From: JACVRN01 sp036403815
Lineage (GTDB): Bacteria; Acidobacteriota; Blastocatellia; Pyrinomonadales; Pyrinomonadaceae
Length of the DNA stretch: 64,000 bases
Reading direction: 5' to 3'
Assembly (NCBI GenBank): GCA_036403815.1
Contig: DASWQH010000053.1
Span: 62,001 to 126,000, forward strand
A program made the translations under genes and the position numbers. Below are positions 33,197 through 42,739 of the stretch, one piece after another. The notes beneath the pieces are model-generated. The model was not told where the DNA came from. It saw only the letters and a program-made list of their open reading frames with translations, and searched no databases. Within the stretch, counting starts at the first letter, position 1, and each line of letters opens with the position of its first letter.

Positions 33197-34498
33197 ATGG
33201 GGGAAACAAACACAGACGCCGCCGATCAATTCAACGCAAGCATAAGCCCTGAGAAATTGGACGAGGCATCGCCCGGATTGTGGCAGCGTTATCGCCGCCT
33301 TCCCAGAAACGTCTTTGCTATCAGTCTGGTCAGCCTGCTCAATGATGCATCGAGCGAGATAATCTATCCGTTGCTGCCGCTCTTTCTGGCGATGACGCTG
33401 GGCGCGTCACCGCTCGCCATCGGCCTCATCGAAGGCGCTGCGGAATCCGTCTCAAGCCTCTTAAAACTGTTCGCCGGATATTTCAGCGATAAGCGTGGAC
33501 GACGCAAGGGAATGGTCGTCTTCGGTTACGCGCTGGCGAATTTCGTGCGCCCGCTGCTGGCCTTTGCGACCAACTGGTTTCAGGTGCTGGCGATTCGCCT
33601 GACGGACAGGGTCGGCAAGGGAATCAGAAGCGCGCCGCGCGACGCTATGATTGCAGATGCAGTGCGCGTGGAAGAGCGCGGGCTTGCGTTCGGATTTCAT
33701 CGCGCGATGGATCACGCAGGCGCAGTCATAGGGCCGCTCCTTGGCTACATGCTCCTCCTACTGTTCGCGCACGATAAGAACGCTCCGACTGCGGGCGATT
33801 ACACGCGAGTCTTTCTCATAGCCTCCATTCCGGCCTTCTGCGCTGTCATGGTCGCAGCCTTCTTCGTGCGCGAAACGCACGCGGCCAAAGCTGCGAAGAT
33901 TAACGGAGTGGTGACGCCTGCGCAGTTGTCGCTCAGGGGCTTTGATGGAAACTTCAAACGCTTTTTAGTCATCCTGGCGCTCTTTACGCTCTCGAATTCT
34001 TCTGACGCATTCCTGCTCCTGCGCGCACGCGAAGCCGGAATCTCTGTGGCTACGATTCCGCTGCTCTGGGCGGCGCTTCATGTGAGCAAGGTCTTAAGCT
34101 CGCTCTTTGGCGGAGACCTCTCCGACCGCGTTGGAAGAAAGCGCCTTATAGCATCGGGGTGGCTGCTCTACGCGCTCGTTTACATGGGCTTTGCGTTCGT
34201 CTCATCTCACGGTGCAGCGTGGGCGCTCTTTTTAATCTACGGCATCTACTTCGGCCTTGCGGAAGGCGCGGAGAAAGCCCTGGTCGCAGACCTTGTGCGC
34301 CCGGAGCAGCGCGGCACGGCTTACGGGTTGTATAATCTGGCCTTCGGCATTACGGTCTTTCCCGCTTCGCTTCTGATGGGAGGGCTGTGGAGTTTGCGCG
34401 GCGCGCAGACGGCCTTTCTAGTCAGCGCTAGCCTGGGCGCAATCTCAGTGCTACTGCTTTTGATATTCGTACAGGTGAAGCGAACAAGCATTGCATAG
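33197..34498 (+). CDS. Major facilitator superfamily transporter
   Basis: 433 residues with 12 predicted transmembrane helices. The loop-2/3 signature reads GYFSDKRGRRKGMVVFGYALANF and its C-half repeat reads GDLSDRVGRKRLIASGW. The RVGKGIRSAPRDAMIADAV segment is typical of the drug/unknown-substrate MFS subgroup often annotated from spore-formers and acidobacteria. Substrate unknown. Confidence 0.85.
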   Translation: MGETNTDAADQFNASISPEKLDEASPGLWQRYRRLPRNVFAISLVSLLNDASSEIIYPLLPLFLAMTLGASPLAIGLIEGAAESVSSLLKLFAGYFSDKRGRRKGMVVFGYALANFVRPLLAFATNWFQVLAIRLTDRVGKGIRSAPRDAMIADAVRVEERGLAFGFHRAMDHAGAVIGPLLGYMLLLLFAHDKNAPTAGDYTRVFLIASIPAFCAVMVAAFFVRETHAAKAAKINGVVTPAQLSLRGFDGNFKRFLVILALFTLSNSSDAFLLLRAREAGISVATIPLLWAALHVSKVLSSLFGGDLSDRVGRKRLIASGWLLYALVYMGFAFVSSHGAAWALFLIYGIYFGLAEGAEKALVADLVRPEQRGTAYGLYNLAFGITVFPASLLMGGLWSLRGAQTAFLVSASLGAISVLLLLIFVQVKRTSIA

Positions 34499-34524
34499 TT
34501 GCAGTCAATAAATCACGCTTCCTT

Positions 34525-34848
34525 ATGGAGAATATTTTTTTGAGCTTACGAGTAGAACGTTGGAGCAAACAGGAAGAGCCTCGCGAGCGCGAGTTGCGCA
34601 GCAGGCTTGAGGAAGAGGGATACAGCGTCTTCGAGTGGAGCGATGCGCCCGGAACGCATTACGGCGCGCACCGGCACCCGGAAGATCAATCCCACTGGAT
34701 AATCAGCGGCGAGCTTGAGCTGCGCATTCAGGGCGAGACGTACACCCTGCGCGCTGGCGACCGAGACTTTCTTCCGGCCAATACGGTTCACTCTGCATTC
34801 GTCCCCGGCTCCGAGCCGGTACGTTATCTCATAGGCGCAAGGCGATAA
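34525..34848 (+). CDS. Single-domain cupin protein
   Basis: 107 residues forming one cupin_2 barrel: GTHYGAHRHPEDQSHWIISGELEL gives the two His and the Glu-type metal ligands, and GDRDFLPANTVHSAFVPG the second cupin motif with the last His. Function unknown. Its stop overlaps the start of the polymerase gene (TAATG), implying coupled translation. Confidence 0.78.
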   Translation: MENIFLSLRVERWSKQEEPRERELRSRLEEEGYSVFEWSDAPGTHYGAHRHPEDQSHWIISGELELRIQGETYTLRAGDRDFLPANTVHSAFVPGSEPVRYLIGARR

Positions 34849-37800
34849 TGGAAACTCCTTATAAAATAATCACCACGGCAGACGAGCTGCGCGATGCGGT
34901 CTCGGAGCTTTCAAAGTATCCGGTCATAGGTTTCGATACAGAGACCACAGACCTAGACCCATACAAAGGCCGCATGCGGCTCGTGCAGCTCGGCACGCCC
35001 GAAGGCTTCGTCTACATCTTCGACCTTGATCGCTTCGCGTCCGGTGACATGCGCAAGGTAGAATCCCTTGAGCCGCTCCGAAAGCTTCTGGCCGCGCAGC
35101 GCCCCGTCAAAGTCGCGCAAAACGTCAAATTCGATGCCAAGTGGATCAGTCATTATCTGGATGTTGAGCTTGGCGGCGAGTACGACTCCTGGAGTTGCAC
35201 TAAGAAAGAGGTCGAGCGCGGCGGTCTCTTCGATACGCTGCTGGCGAGCCAGATAGTATCCGCCGGAGACACGGAAGACCGACACAGCCTGCAAATGGTC
35301 GTCGAGCGCTATCTGAACGAGCCGATGGACAAGTCTGCGCAGCTTTCTGATTGGAGCGGCGAGTTGTCCGCCTCCCAGCTTGAATATGCAGCGCGCGATG
35401 CCGCCATCCTCCTTCCCCTTCGCGAAAAGCTGGTCGAGCGCATCAAGGCGGACAGCCTCGGGCGCGTCGCTCAACTGGAATTTGAATGCGCCGTTCCAAT
35501 CGCAGAGGTAGAGCTGGCGGGAGTCTTTCTGGATGTCGCGTGCTGGCGCGAGCAGATTGCGGTGGTGCAGAAGAAACGCACGATTCTGGCAGAAGAGCTG
35601 CAAGGGATGCTTGCCGTAGGCGCTACACAGGGACTGCTCTTCGCAAACGCCCGCGCCGATATAAACCTTGATTCGCATACTCAGGTCATGGCGGCGCTCA
35701 AGCGTCTGGGCATAGAGCTGCCGGATTCGACGCGCAACTGGAAGCTGCAACCTCTCGCCGCGAAATATGAACAGATAGCCAAGCTCCTAGAATACCGCAC
35801 GGTGCAGAAGTCCCTGACGAGCTACGGCGAAAACATCATCAACGAAATCAACCCGAAGACGGGACGCATACACGCCAACTTTCACCAGATAGGCGCGCCC
35901 ACCGGACGCATGGCGTGTACGAATCCCAACGTACAGCAGGTGCCGCATGCCATAGAGTATCGCCGCTGCTTCCGCGCGCCCGAAGGCAGGAAGCTTGTGA
36001 TTTCGGATTACTGCGTGGCGGCGGGAACCCGTGTTGCGACAAAACGTGGACTGCTGCCGATTGAAGAAGTTCAAGCAGACGACAAAGTATTTCTTGAAGA
36101 TGGAAGCTTTGCTCATGTCTCAGCGATTATCAAGCGAGGAAAGCTCTCCGCCGTTACCTTAACATTGAAGAATGGTTATTCGCTGACTGCAACCTCTCTG
36201 CACCGTATTCGGGTAATTGATGTGGAAGGGAGATATGTCTGGCGGCGCATTGGAGAGTTGAAAGACACGGATTTCGTCGCAATTCAGCCAGGGCGCGGCC
36301 TGCACGACGATTTACCCTATGTAGAGCTGCCCCAAGCGGCGAGCCAGCATTTCAATAACCATAAAAGTCTGCGGACACCCTTTTATGCAGACGAACGGCT
36401 CGCCACTTTCATGGGCTACATTTCAGGCGATGGCACTCTCAGAAGGAACGTAATCGTATGGGTCGCTAACAGCCAGGACCGAAGCTTGTTCAGGACGATC
36501 AATGATCTGGCATCGGAGCTTTTCGGCATTCCAGTGCATAATCGTGGAGAGTATAGAGGAGTCTGCGAAGCAGGGCTTTACAGCGTGCCACTCGCCAAGT
36601 GGTGTCTCGCGGTGGGGCTTTCAAAGAGCCGTGTTCCGGAATTCCTCTGGAGGAGCAACCCTTCCGTCGTCGCTTCATATCTGCGTGGATTATTTGAAGC
36701 CGACGGATCGGTGACAAATAGCGACACGGGAAAAGTCAGCTTCTCCTCCTCACGTAAGACATTGGCGACAGAGGTTCACCAACTGCTACTTGCTCTGGGC
36801 ATCCCTGCAACTTTGCGCGAGCAGCAAAACACCGGCCCCAATAAGAAATTTACATGCTGGCATGTTTCAGTAGTGGCCGCCGGATTGAGTAATTTCTTTG
36901 AACAAGTCGGTTTCATATCGGAGCGTAAGCAGGCAAAGTTGCGCTCTCTGGTAGCAAGACAGACAGGTAAGATCGTTGTCGGTAGTATGCCGAACCTGCA
37001 AAAGAAAACCCGTGGGCTGCATCTTTCAGGCGAAGTTCGTCGTTTGTTGAATAACACAGCGTCTTTAGGGCGACCGGTCAGTCCTCAACTCGCGCGCACG
37101 CTTGAGAGGGACTACCCTGAGATTTCGCTCTCGCTTGGACTTGGGCATATTACCGGCTTCAAACAGTTGTTCCTCCCAGTGGCGAAGATAGAGCCTGCGG
37201 GAGAGATTGAGGTATTCGACTTGTCTGTGCCGGGGCCAATGACTTACCTCAGCGATGGCTTCGTCAGTCACAATTCACAGATAGAATTGCGTATTCTCGC
37301 GGACTTCACGGGCGACGAAGGGTTCATCAATGCGTTCAATTCCGGTGCAGACCTGCACAAGGTCACGGCTGCGCAGGTCTTCAATGTTCCGCTCGAAGAG
37401 GTCACGGCTGACCAGCGCTCTTTCGCCAAGCGCCTGAACTTCGGAGTGGTCTACGGCATCGGCGCGCAGCGTTTCTCTATGATGACGGGGCTGTCGCAGA
37501 CGGAAGCCGAAGACCTCTTGCGCCGCTACTTCGCCACCTACCGCGCGCTCGATACATGGTTGCGCGATGCTGCCCTGCGTGCCCTGCGCGAGCGTTGCGC
37601 GCGCACAGCATCTGGCCGCCTGGCACGCTTCAACTTCGACCCCGCAGACAAGCAGGCCGCATCATCAGCACAACGCAACGGCAAGAATACGCCAATTCAG
37701 GGATGCGTACATGGAGATACACGAATCTTTGAAGTGGGACGAGGCTACGTTCCAATTCGAGAAATGGACGGGCAAGCGGTTTCTGTCTGGGATGGAATGA

Positions 37801-39008
37801 GATTCTCTAATGCCTTGGTGGCCTATAGCGGGAAAAAGCAGAAGGTCAAGGTAACTTTATGGGGCGGTCATTATATTGAATGCAGCCCCGACCATAAATT
37901 TCTAGTGATTGATGCTAATGGACGTCAGTACTGGCGGACTCCAACTGAATTTAAGAAACTCAACTGGGTAGTTCTTACTGAAGGGATTAAGGAGTGGAGC
38001 AGCAACTTGCTCATTCCCAAGCCCAAATCAGGCAGCGCCTGGAACGCAAGCAAAGCTTCTCTTGCAGACATAAGTGATAAGCTTGAGCTTGGTGTCTTTC
38101 TTGGACGAACCGCTTCCGACGGCTCTGTGTCTGAAAGACAGGTGACCAACCTTGTCGCCGAGCATGAGCGAGAGATATTGCCTTACCTACAAGGCATCGC
38201 TGGTCAGTTAGGCCATGTTACAGTCCGACCGGCGAAAAGAGAGCAAGGGCGAAAGCCACTTTATCAATTGGCAAATTCTTCTCTGGGAGTCGCCCGCCAA
38301 CTTCTCCAAATCGGAATTAAAGATCGTATCCCTGATGTCGCATGGAGGGATAGAAGAGTTCTAGCAGGTTATCTGCGCGGCATGTTCGATGGAGATGGTA
38401 CTGTGAACCGTGATGGAGCGGTCTTGACCTTCGGCAAAGGGCCGGACTTTCATCTACAGTGGGCGCTTGAGATTCAGCAAGCACTTCTACTTTTCGGCAT
38501 TCGTAGCCGCATCAATCAATGCGCCAGCGGAAGAATCAACGTTTGCGTCCTTAAGCGAGATATGCCTCTGTTTTCCGAGCATATAGGTTTCATAAATTCT
38601 GTCAAACAGAAAAAAGCGCTCGACATTAAGGATGGAACCGGCCACAAGAACAGAATTTACGGACGGGCTGCGAGAATCAAATCAATAGAAGTTACAGACG
38701 AGTGGGTTGATATGTACGATGTTATAAACAGCGAGACAGGCCGGTTTATGGCTAACGGACTCGTCGTACATAACTCGTCCGCTGACATTCTCAAGCGTGC
38801 TTTGCGGCTTCTGCATGACAAATTGCGCGGGACGAGCGCGTGTATAGTCAACATGATTCATGACGAGATTGTGGTTGAAGCCGATGCGGCGCAGGCCGAG
38901 GAGATTGGCAAAGTGGTTGAGGACGCGATGTGCAGGGCTGGCGAGGAGTACGTCAAAAAAGTTCCGGTCAAGGTGGAGACGGAAATAGCCGACGCGTGGG
39001 TCAAGTAA
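34848..39008 (+). CDS. polA: DNA polymerase I (3'-5' exonuclease + polymerase) with two inteins
   Basis: 1386 residues encoding a 608-residue mature enzyme after removal of two inteins (residues 389-809 and 953-1309). The N-terminal DEDDy exonuclease starts IGFDTETTDLDPYKGRMRLVQL; there is no 5' nuclease domain. The polymerase part has TGRMACTNPNVQQVP, motif A SDY|SQIELRILADF (Asp387, split by intein 1 after Tyr388), motif B RSFAKRLNFGVVYGIG, the PIQG|SSADILKRA helix (split by intein 2) and motif C MIHDEIVVEA. All catalytic residues survive in the exteins, so the spliced protein should be active. Both downstream exteins start with Ser, as splicing requires. Such 5'-nuclease-less enzymes are common next to a separate full-length or flap enzyme. 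Confidence 0.93.
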   Translation: METPYKIITTADELRDAVSELSKYPVIGFDTETTDLDPYKGRMRLVQLGTPEGFVYIFDLDRFASGDMRKVESLEPLRKLLAAQRPVKVAQNVKFDAKWISHYLDVELGGEYDSWSCTKKEVERGGLFDTLLASQIVSAGDTEDRHSLQMVVERYLNEPMDKSAQLSDWSGELSASQLEYAARDAAILLPLREKLVERIKADSLGRVAQLEFECAVPIAEVELAGVFLDVACWREQIAVVQKKRTILAEELQGMLAVGATQGLLFANARADINLDSHTQVMAALKRLGIELPDSTRNWKLQPLAAKYEQIAKLLEYRTVQKSLTSYGENIINEINPKTGRIHANFHQIGAPTGRMACTNPNVQQVPHAIEYRRCFRAPEGRKLVISDYCVAAGTRVATKRGLLPIEEVQADDKVFLEDGSFAHVSAIIKRGKLSAVTLTLKNGYSLTATSLHRIRVIDVEGRYVWRRIGELKDTDFVAIQPGRGLHDDLPYVELPQAASQHFNNHKSLRTPFYADERLATFMGYISGDGTLRRNVIVWVANSQDRSLFRTINDLASELFGIPVHNRGEYRGVCEAGLYSVPLAKWCLAVGLSKSRVPEFLWRSNPSVVASYLRGLFEADGSVTNSDTGKVSFSSSRKTLATEVHQLLLALGIPATLREQQNTGPNKKFTCWHVSVVAAGLSNFFEQVGFISERKQAKLRSLVARQTGKIVVGSMPNLQKKTRGLHLSGEVRRLLNNTASLGRPVSPQLARTLERDYPEISLSLGLGHITGFKQLFLPVAKIEPAGEIEVFDLSVPGPMTYLSDGFVSHNSQIELRILADFTGDEGFINAFNSGADLHKVTAAQVFNVPLEEVTADQRSFAKRLNFGVVYGIGAQRFSMMTGLSQTEAEDLLRRYFATYRALDTWLRDAALRALRERCARTASGRLARFNFDPADKQAASSAQRNGKNTPIQGCVHGDTRIFEVGRGYVPIREMDGQAVSVWDGMRFSNALVAYSGKKQKVKVTLWGGHYIECSPDHKFLVIDANGRQYWRTPTEFKKLNWVVLTEGIKEWSSNLLIPKPKSGSAWNASKASLADISDKLELGVFLGRTASDGSVSERQVTNLVAEHEREILPYLQGIAGQLGHVTVRPAKREQGRKPLYQLANSSLGVARQLLQIGIKDRIPDVAWRDRRVLAGYLRGMFDGDGTVNRDGAVLTFGKGPDFHLQWALEIQQALLLFGIRSRINQCASGRINVCVLKRDMPLFSEHIGFINSVKQKKALDIKDGTGHKNRIYGRAARIKSIEVTDEWVDMYDVINSETGRFMANGLVVHNSSADILKRALRLLHDKLRGTSACIVNMIHDEIVVEADAAQAEEIGKVVEDAMCRAGEEYVKKVPVKVETEIADAWVK
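36012..37274 (+). other. Intein 1 in polA motif A, with LAGLIDADG endonuclease
   Basis: 421 residues from Cys389 (CVAAGTRVATKRGLLPIEEV, block A) to HN809 followed by Ser810. Two LAGLIDADG-type helices are seen (FMGYISGDGTL and YLRGLFEADGS), so a homing endonuclease is present and looks intact. It interrupts the DYSQ motif between Tyr and Ser. The stretch is richer in A/T than the flanking exteins. Confidence 0.9.
37704..38774 (+). other. Intein 2 in polA after PIQG, with LAGLIDADG endonuclease
   Basis: 357 residues from Cys953 (CVHGDTRIFEVGRGYVPIRE) to HN1309 followed by Ser1310. Endonuclease helices LGVFLGRTASDGSV and YLRGMFDGDGTV are visible. Sequence is only distantly similar to intein 1, so the two arrived separately. 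Lower GC than the exteins. Confidence 0.9.
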
Positions 39009-39013
39009 ACCGC

Positions 39014-39730
39014 TCACCTCACCAGCCATGTGGCGAAACGCATCCAGGCATCCGTACCTGCCAGCATCAAACGCAGTGGCTGCGACGCGACTATAAACAG
39101 CGTACCCCAGACCAATACCGGGTGGAGCCTGCGATGCTTGAAGGTGTCGAAGACCACACAGGCGAGTAAACATAAGTCGGTCAAGCCGAAGAATACCAAT
39201 GGCCCGCCCGTATCTATGAACTGAAGCGGGATGCGTGCGATGGCCGGGGTCAGTAAATTCACAGCGGCGAGCAGCATCAGTCGCTTGTGTATATTTATGC
39301 GTCGGCGGAAATAGAGTGCCGTCCCGACAAGGATAGCGAAGACCAGCATATCGCCCAGAGGTATGACCAGGAATTGAAGTGGTGGCGGGCCTGGGGACGA
39401 GCCGCGTGCGGCTGCGCTAATTGCCGTAACCACGCCTACAAAGAGAACCAGTGCGGCCAGCACGGCTCCCAGCAGACCCAGGCGTTGATGCACTCTGGTA
39501 CGGCGGGCTGCAACCAGCCAAACCTGCACTACAAAAAGGACGACCCATGAGGTCATCACAATTCCGTGCAGATGTACGAGCAGACCGGGCAGCGCCTGAG
39601 AGCCGAACAAGCCCTTAAGATAGTAAGTCCGGGCGAATCCGGCGAGGACGATAAGGGGGATGAAAACTGCAACCAGGGCGTACAGGCGGCGGTCTTTACC
39701 ACTGCGGTGAATATCTGGATTTATTGCCAT
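39014..39730 (-). CDS. Polytopic membrane protein with conserved His (cytochrome b561/DUF2306-like)
   Basis: 238 residues, about seven hydrophobic helices. Histidines sit at helix ends in HLHGIVMTSWVVLFVVQVWL, RVHQRLGLLG, NIHKRLMLLA and HRRLHPVLVWG, a pattern seen in haem-binding or DUF2306-type membrane proteins; haem binding is not shown. Convergent with polA, five bases between the stops. Confidence 0.6.
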   Translation of the reverse strand: MAINPDIHRSGKDRRLYALVAVFIPLIVLAGFARTYYLKGLFGSQALPGLLVHLHGIVMTSWVVLFVVQVWLVAARRTRVHQRLGLLGAVLAALVLFVGVVTAISAAARGSSPGPPPLQFLVIPLGDMLVFAILVGTALYFRRRINIHKRLMLLAAVNLLTPAIARIPLQFIDTGGPLVFFGLTDLCLLACVVFDTFKHRRLHPVLVWGTLFIVASQPLRLMLAGTDAWMRFATWLVR

Positions 39731-39815
39731 ACATCTCCTACATTCTTTTGTTGACGCATCGCCTGACTATCTTTGTGCGTCGTCAATTCCTTAAGCGCTA
39801 TCCATTTCAAAATCT

Positions 39816-41363
39816 CTAATCGTCCGGTTTACCTGGCGTCGCCTCTATTGCCGTGCGCGGCGCGGCGCGCTTGCGCCAGATGAGATAGACCGGGAGACCT
39901 GTGAAGACCAGAAGGTAGCCTATGCCTGCCGTGTACGGAGTCAGGTAAGCCAGATCAATGACGAGCAGCGCGGCTATCAGTAGGTAGAGCGTAGGGACAA
40001 CCGGGTAGCCCCATGTGCGATAGGGGCGTGCGGCGGCGGGCGCTTTGCGGCGCAGTATAAAGACGGCTCCGACCATCAGCATATAGAAGACCAGATCGGC
40101 GGAGACTATGTAATCCAGCAGTTGCAGGTAGACATCGCCGTAGGGGTCTTCACCGGGAAGCGAAATTACCTTGATCGTGCGCGGCAGAGTCAAGATGCTT
40201 GCCCAGATACCCTGCGTGATGAGCGCGATTGCCGGAACGTGGAAACTATTGACGCGTCCAACGCTCTTGAAGAACAAGCGGTCACGCGCCATAGCGTAAT
40301 AGACGCGCGCACCGGCCAGGATAAGTCCGTTGTTGCAGCCGAAGGTTGAGATCATGATGGCAACGGCCATCAATATGTTGCCGGTGTTGCCTAAGACGGC
40401 CTGCATGGTGGCGGTGGCGACCCTGTCCTGCGGCGCTTTCTGAATCGAAGCGAGCGGGAGCGTGACCACGTAGGCCAGATTCGCCAGCAGGTAAAGCCCC
40501 ACGACTAGACCACAGCCTATAAGCAGAGCGCGCGGAAGATTCCGCCCCGGCTCTCTGACTTCGCTCCCGGTAAACGTCACGTTGTTCCATGCCGATTGAG
40601 CGAAGAGAGGGCCGACCATCGCCCGCCCCAGAAGCATCACGAGCGCCAGTGGCCCTATGACGCCTATGTCCGGCAGCGCAGCTTGCGGAGTCCAGCCGTT
40701 AGCCGAAGGGTTCCACCAACTGGATGTGAAAGCAGCGCTGCCGTTCTGAAGTCCTGCTTTCCAGCCGAGCGTCAGCCCCACAAGAATGAGCACGATGAGC
40801 GCCGCCGTCTTCGTGAAAGTGAAAGTGTTCTGGATGGCTTTGCCTGCGCGCAGGCCGAACGTGTTGGTAGCGGTGAGAATGAGTATGACGATGATGGCGA
40901 CGAGTTGTTGCGTCGAGAGACTGAGCGCGTAGCGACCGTAGACGATTGGCTCTATGAGATAGTTGGTCGAAGAGATTTGCGGGGCAAGCACGCCCATGAA
41001 CTTGGCGAAGCCTATGGCGACCGCCGCGATGGTTCCGGTCTGTATCACCAGAAAGAGCGACCAGCCGAAGAGAAAACCTATGGCGGGGCTGTAGGCTTCG
41101 CGCAGGAAGACATACTGGCCGCCCGCGCGCGGCATCATCGTCGCCAGCTCCGCGCAGCAGAGCGCGCCCGTGATGGTTAAGATTCCGGCCACAGCCCAAG
41201 CGGCCAGGAGCCAGCCGGGCGAGCCTACGAAGCGTGCGGAAGCCGCGGAGGTGAGGAAAATCCCGGAGCCGATCATAGAGCCGACGACGATCATCGTCGC
41301 GTCCAAAAGCCCCAGCCCGCGCACGAGGCTTCCAGAATTCGTATCGCTCTTCTTCTCGCTCAT
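39816..41363 (-). CDS. APC-family amino acid permease
   Basis: 515 residues, 12 transmembrane helices. TM1 carries the unwound Gly motif IVVGSMIGSGIFLTSA; LCCAELATMMPRAGGQYVFLREAY and FTGSEVREPGRNLPRALLIGC are typical of the LAT/APC group. Probably an amino-acid exchanger or symporter at the inner membrane; substrate unknown. Confidence 0.88.
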   Translation of the reverse strand: MSEKKSDTNSGSLVRGLGLLDATMIVVGSMIGSGIFLTSAASARFVGSPGWLLAAWAVAGILTITGALCCAELATMMPRAGGQYVFLREAYSPAIGFLFGWSLFLVIQTGTIAAVAIGFAKFMGVLAPQISSTNYLIEPIVYGRYALSLSTQQLVAIIVILILTATNTFGLRAGKAIQNTFTFTKTAALIVLILVGLTLGWKAGLQNGSAAFTSSWWNPSANGWTPQAALPDIGVIGPLALVMLLGRAMVGPLFAQSAWNNVTFTGSEVREPGRNLPRALLIGCGLVVGLYLLANLAYVVTLPLASIQKAPQDRVATATMQAVLGNTGNILMAVAIMISTFGCNNGLILAGARVYYAMARDRLFFKSVGRVNSFHVPAIALITQGIWASILTLPRTIKVISLPGEDPYGDVYLQLLDYIVSADLVFYMLMVGAVFILRRKAPAAARPYRTWGYPVVPTLYLLIAALLVIDLAYLTPYTAGIGYLLVFTGLPVYLIWRKRAAPRTAIEATPGKPDD

Positions 41364-41372
41364 GGGGGAAAG

Positions 41373-41463
41373 CAGGTATCGGGTGTCAGGTGCCAGATGC
41401 CGGTAAAGAGAAAGTCAACTGGATTTTCTTTTACCGGCATCTGGCACCTGACACCCGACACCT
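41373..41463. repeat. Heptamer hairpin 7 (unit CTGGCAC / CTGACAC)
   Basis: Left arm 41373-41406 and right arm 41430-41463 are inverted CTGGCAC-type unit tandems with a 23-nt loop, just upstream of the permease start and downstream of the lipoprotein stop. Confidence 0.78.
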
Positions 41464-41469
41464 ATTCTG

Positions 41470-42054
41470 CTACTTCTTGCCTATGTTCGGATTGGCGCGC
41501 GCAATATCGGAAGCCTTCTTGTGTAGGTCTTTGGCATCCTGTCGCAGCTTTTTGAATTCGTTTACCTTGTTGACGTACTCGGTGCGCTTAGCTTCTGGCA
41601 GACCTGACGCGGTGTAGTTGTCGCGCGCAATGACGGCGGCATCGCGCATAGCCGTCCATGCTTCTATCTCTTTGCGGAAAGCCTGAGCCTTGACCGAAAG
41701 ATACTCTTTGTAGGTCGCGTCAACATCAAGCTTGGAGGCTTGCTCTACCTTGTCTGCGGCGTCCTTGCCCTTTTCCAATCCTCTTTCAATATCCTTAACC
41801 AGCTCGCCAAGAAGACGTTTCGCCTCGTCAACGTTCTTGTCGTTCATGGCCTTGCTCAGGTCAGACTGTTTCTTGGAAGCTTCGTCGTCAATTTTGTCAA
41901 TTTCGTCCAGATCGTCTTTGGCCTGATTTACAAGCTTGTTGGCTTCATCTGTCGGGTTCTTCCCCAGATTTTTTAATGAAGCGCAGGCAAGAGTAACCGC
42001 CGCCAGCATGACGAGCGCCAGCGCTGCGCTAACTTGCCCTCTCTTATCAATCAT
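41470..42054 (-). CDS. Helical coiled-coil lipoprotein
   Basis: 194 residues. Lipoprotein signal ending VTLAC, then an almost entirely helical, charged region with heptad patterning (NKLVNQAKDDLDEIDKID ... AADKVEQASKL ... EFKKLRQDAKDLHKKA). No named family recognised. Membrane-anchored on the periplasmic side. Confidence 0.65.
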   Translation of the reverse strand: MIDKRGQVSAALALVMLAAVTLACASLKNLGKNPTDEANKLVNQAKDDLDEIDKIDDEASKKQSDLSKAMNDKNVDEAKRLLGELVKDIERGLEKGKDAADKVEQASKLDVDATYKEYLSVKAQAFRKEIEAWTAMRDAAVIARDNYTASGLPEAKRTEYVNKVNEFKKLRQDAKDLHKKASDIARANPNIGKK

Positions 42055-42239
42055 GATATTCGGATTCCTTTCAAGTTTTGTTTGATAGCAAATCGTGTCT
42101 CTGGCGTATGATCCCGGCGGAAAGCTTATATCGGTGGCCGCCCACGAGGGCGACGCTTTCAGTCCGGGCGGCCACGGATTAATCTGGCATGGGCAGCGTG
42201 GATATTCTCTTTTCTACAGAAACCTGTCAAGGATAAAGT

Positions 42240-42640
42240 GCAGAGGTTAAAGGTTAGAGGTCGGAGGTTAGTTAAGGTCTACCAACTCATGTTACGCGGC
42301 AGCACGAGGGTACAGTAATGATTCTGCCAGTCTGCAAAAGCAGACGATAGAATCTAGCCCCTGACGAAGCCGCAGGCGGAGTCCGGGGAAATCAGCAGCA
42401 TAATTATCAGAGTCTGCGTGAGCAGACGACAGAAGGCTCATGCCGGTTATGTCTGAATATCTGTCGCACGCTGACGCGGGCTTGGAATCCAAGGGCGGAC
42501 TGTGACCCCAGTCTCACGACTGGGGCTTTATTCTGTCGTCTGCTATCGCAGACTGGTTGTCGCGTCCTTCTCAAACATCTTTCCCTGCATAACAGCATTT
42601 CACTAACCTCTGACCTCTAACCTCTGGCCTCTGACCTCTA
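42240..42640. repeat. Large composite: heptamer arms (AACCTCT) around a second palindromic family
   Basis: Outer arms 42240-42273 and 42601-42640 are inverted AACCTCT/GACCTCT tandems. Between them lie hairpins built on AGTCTGC..GCAGAC(GACAGA), CCCCTGAC..GTCCGGGG and CCCCAGTC-tcac-GACTGGGG, repeating the layout of copies A-E with unrelated sequence. It fills most of the 42055-42739 gap; no gene was found in it. Confidence 0.7.
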
Positions 42641-42739
42641 CGCTTGACAGTCCGCAACGCACTCCCCTAGTCTTATCTGCTTGGACAAGCCGGGGATTCC
42701 CGCCTGATGAAAGAAGCCCAACCGAAAGAAAAGAAGCAG

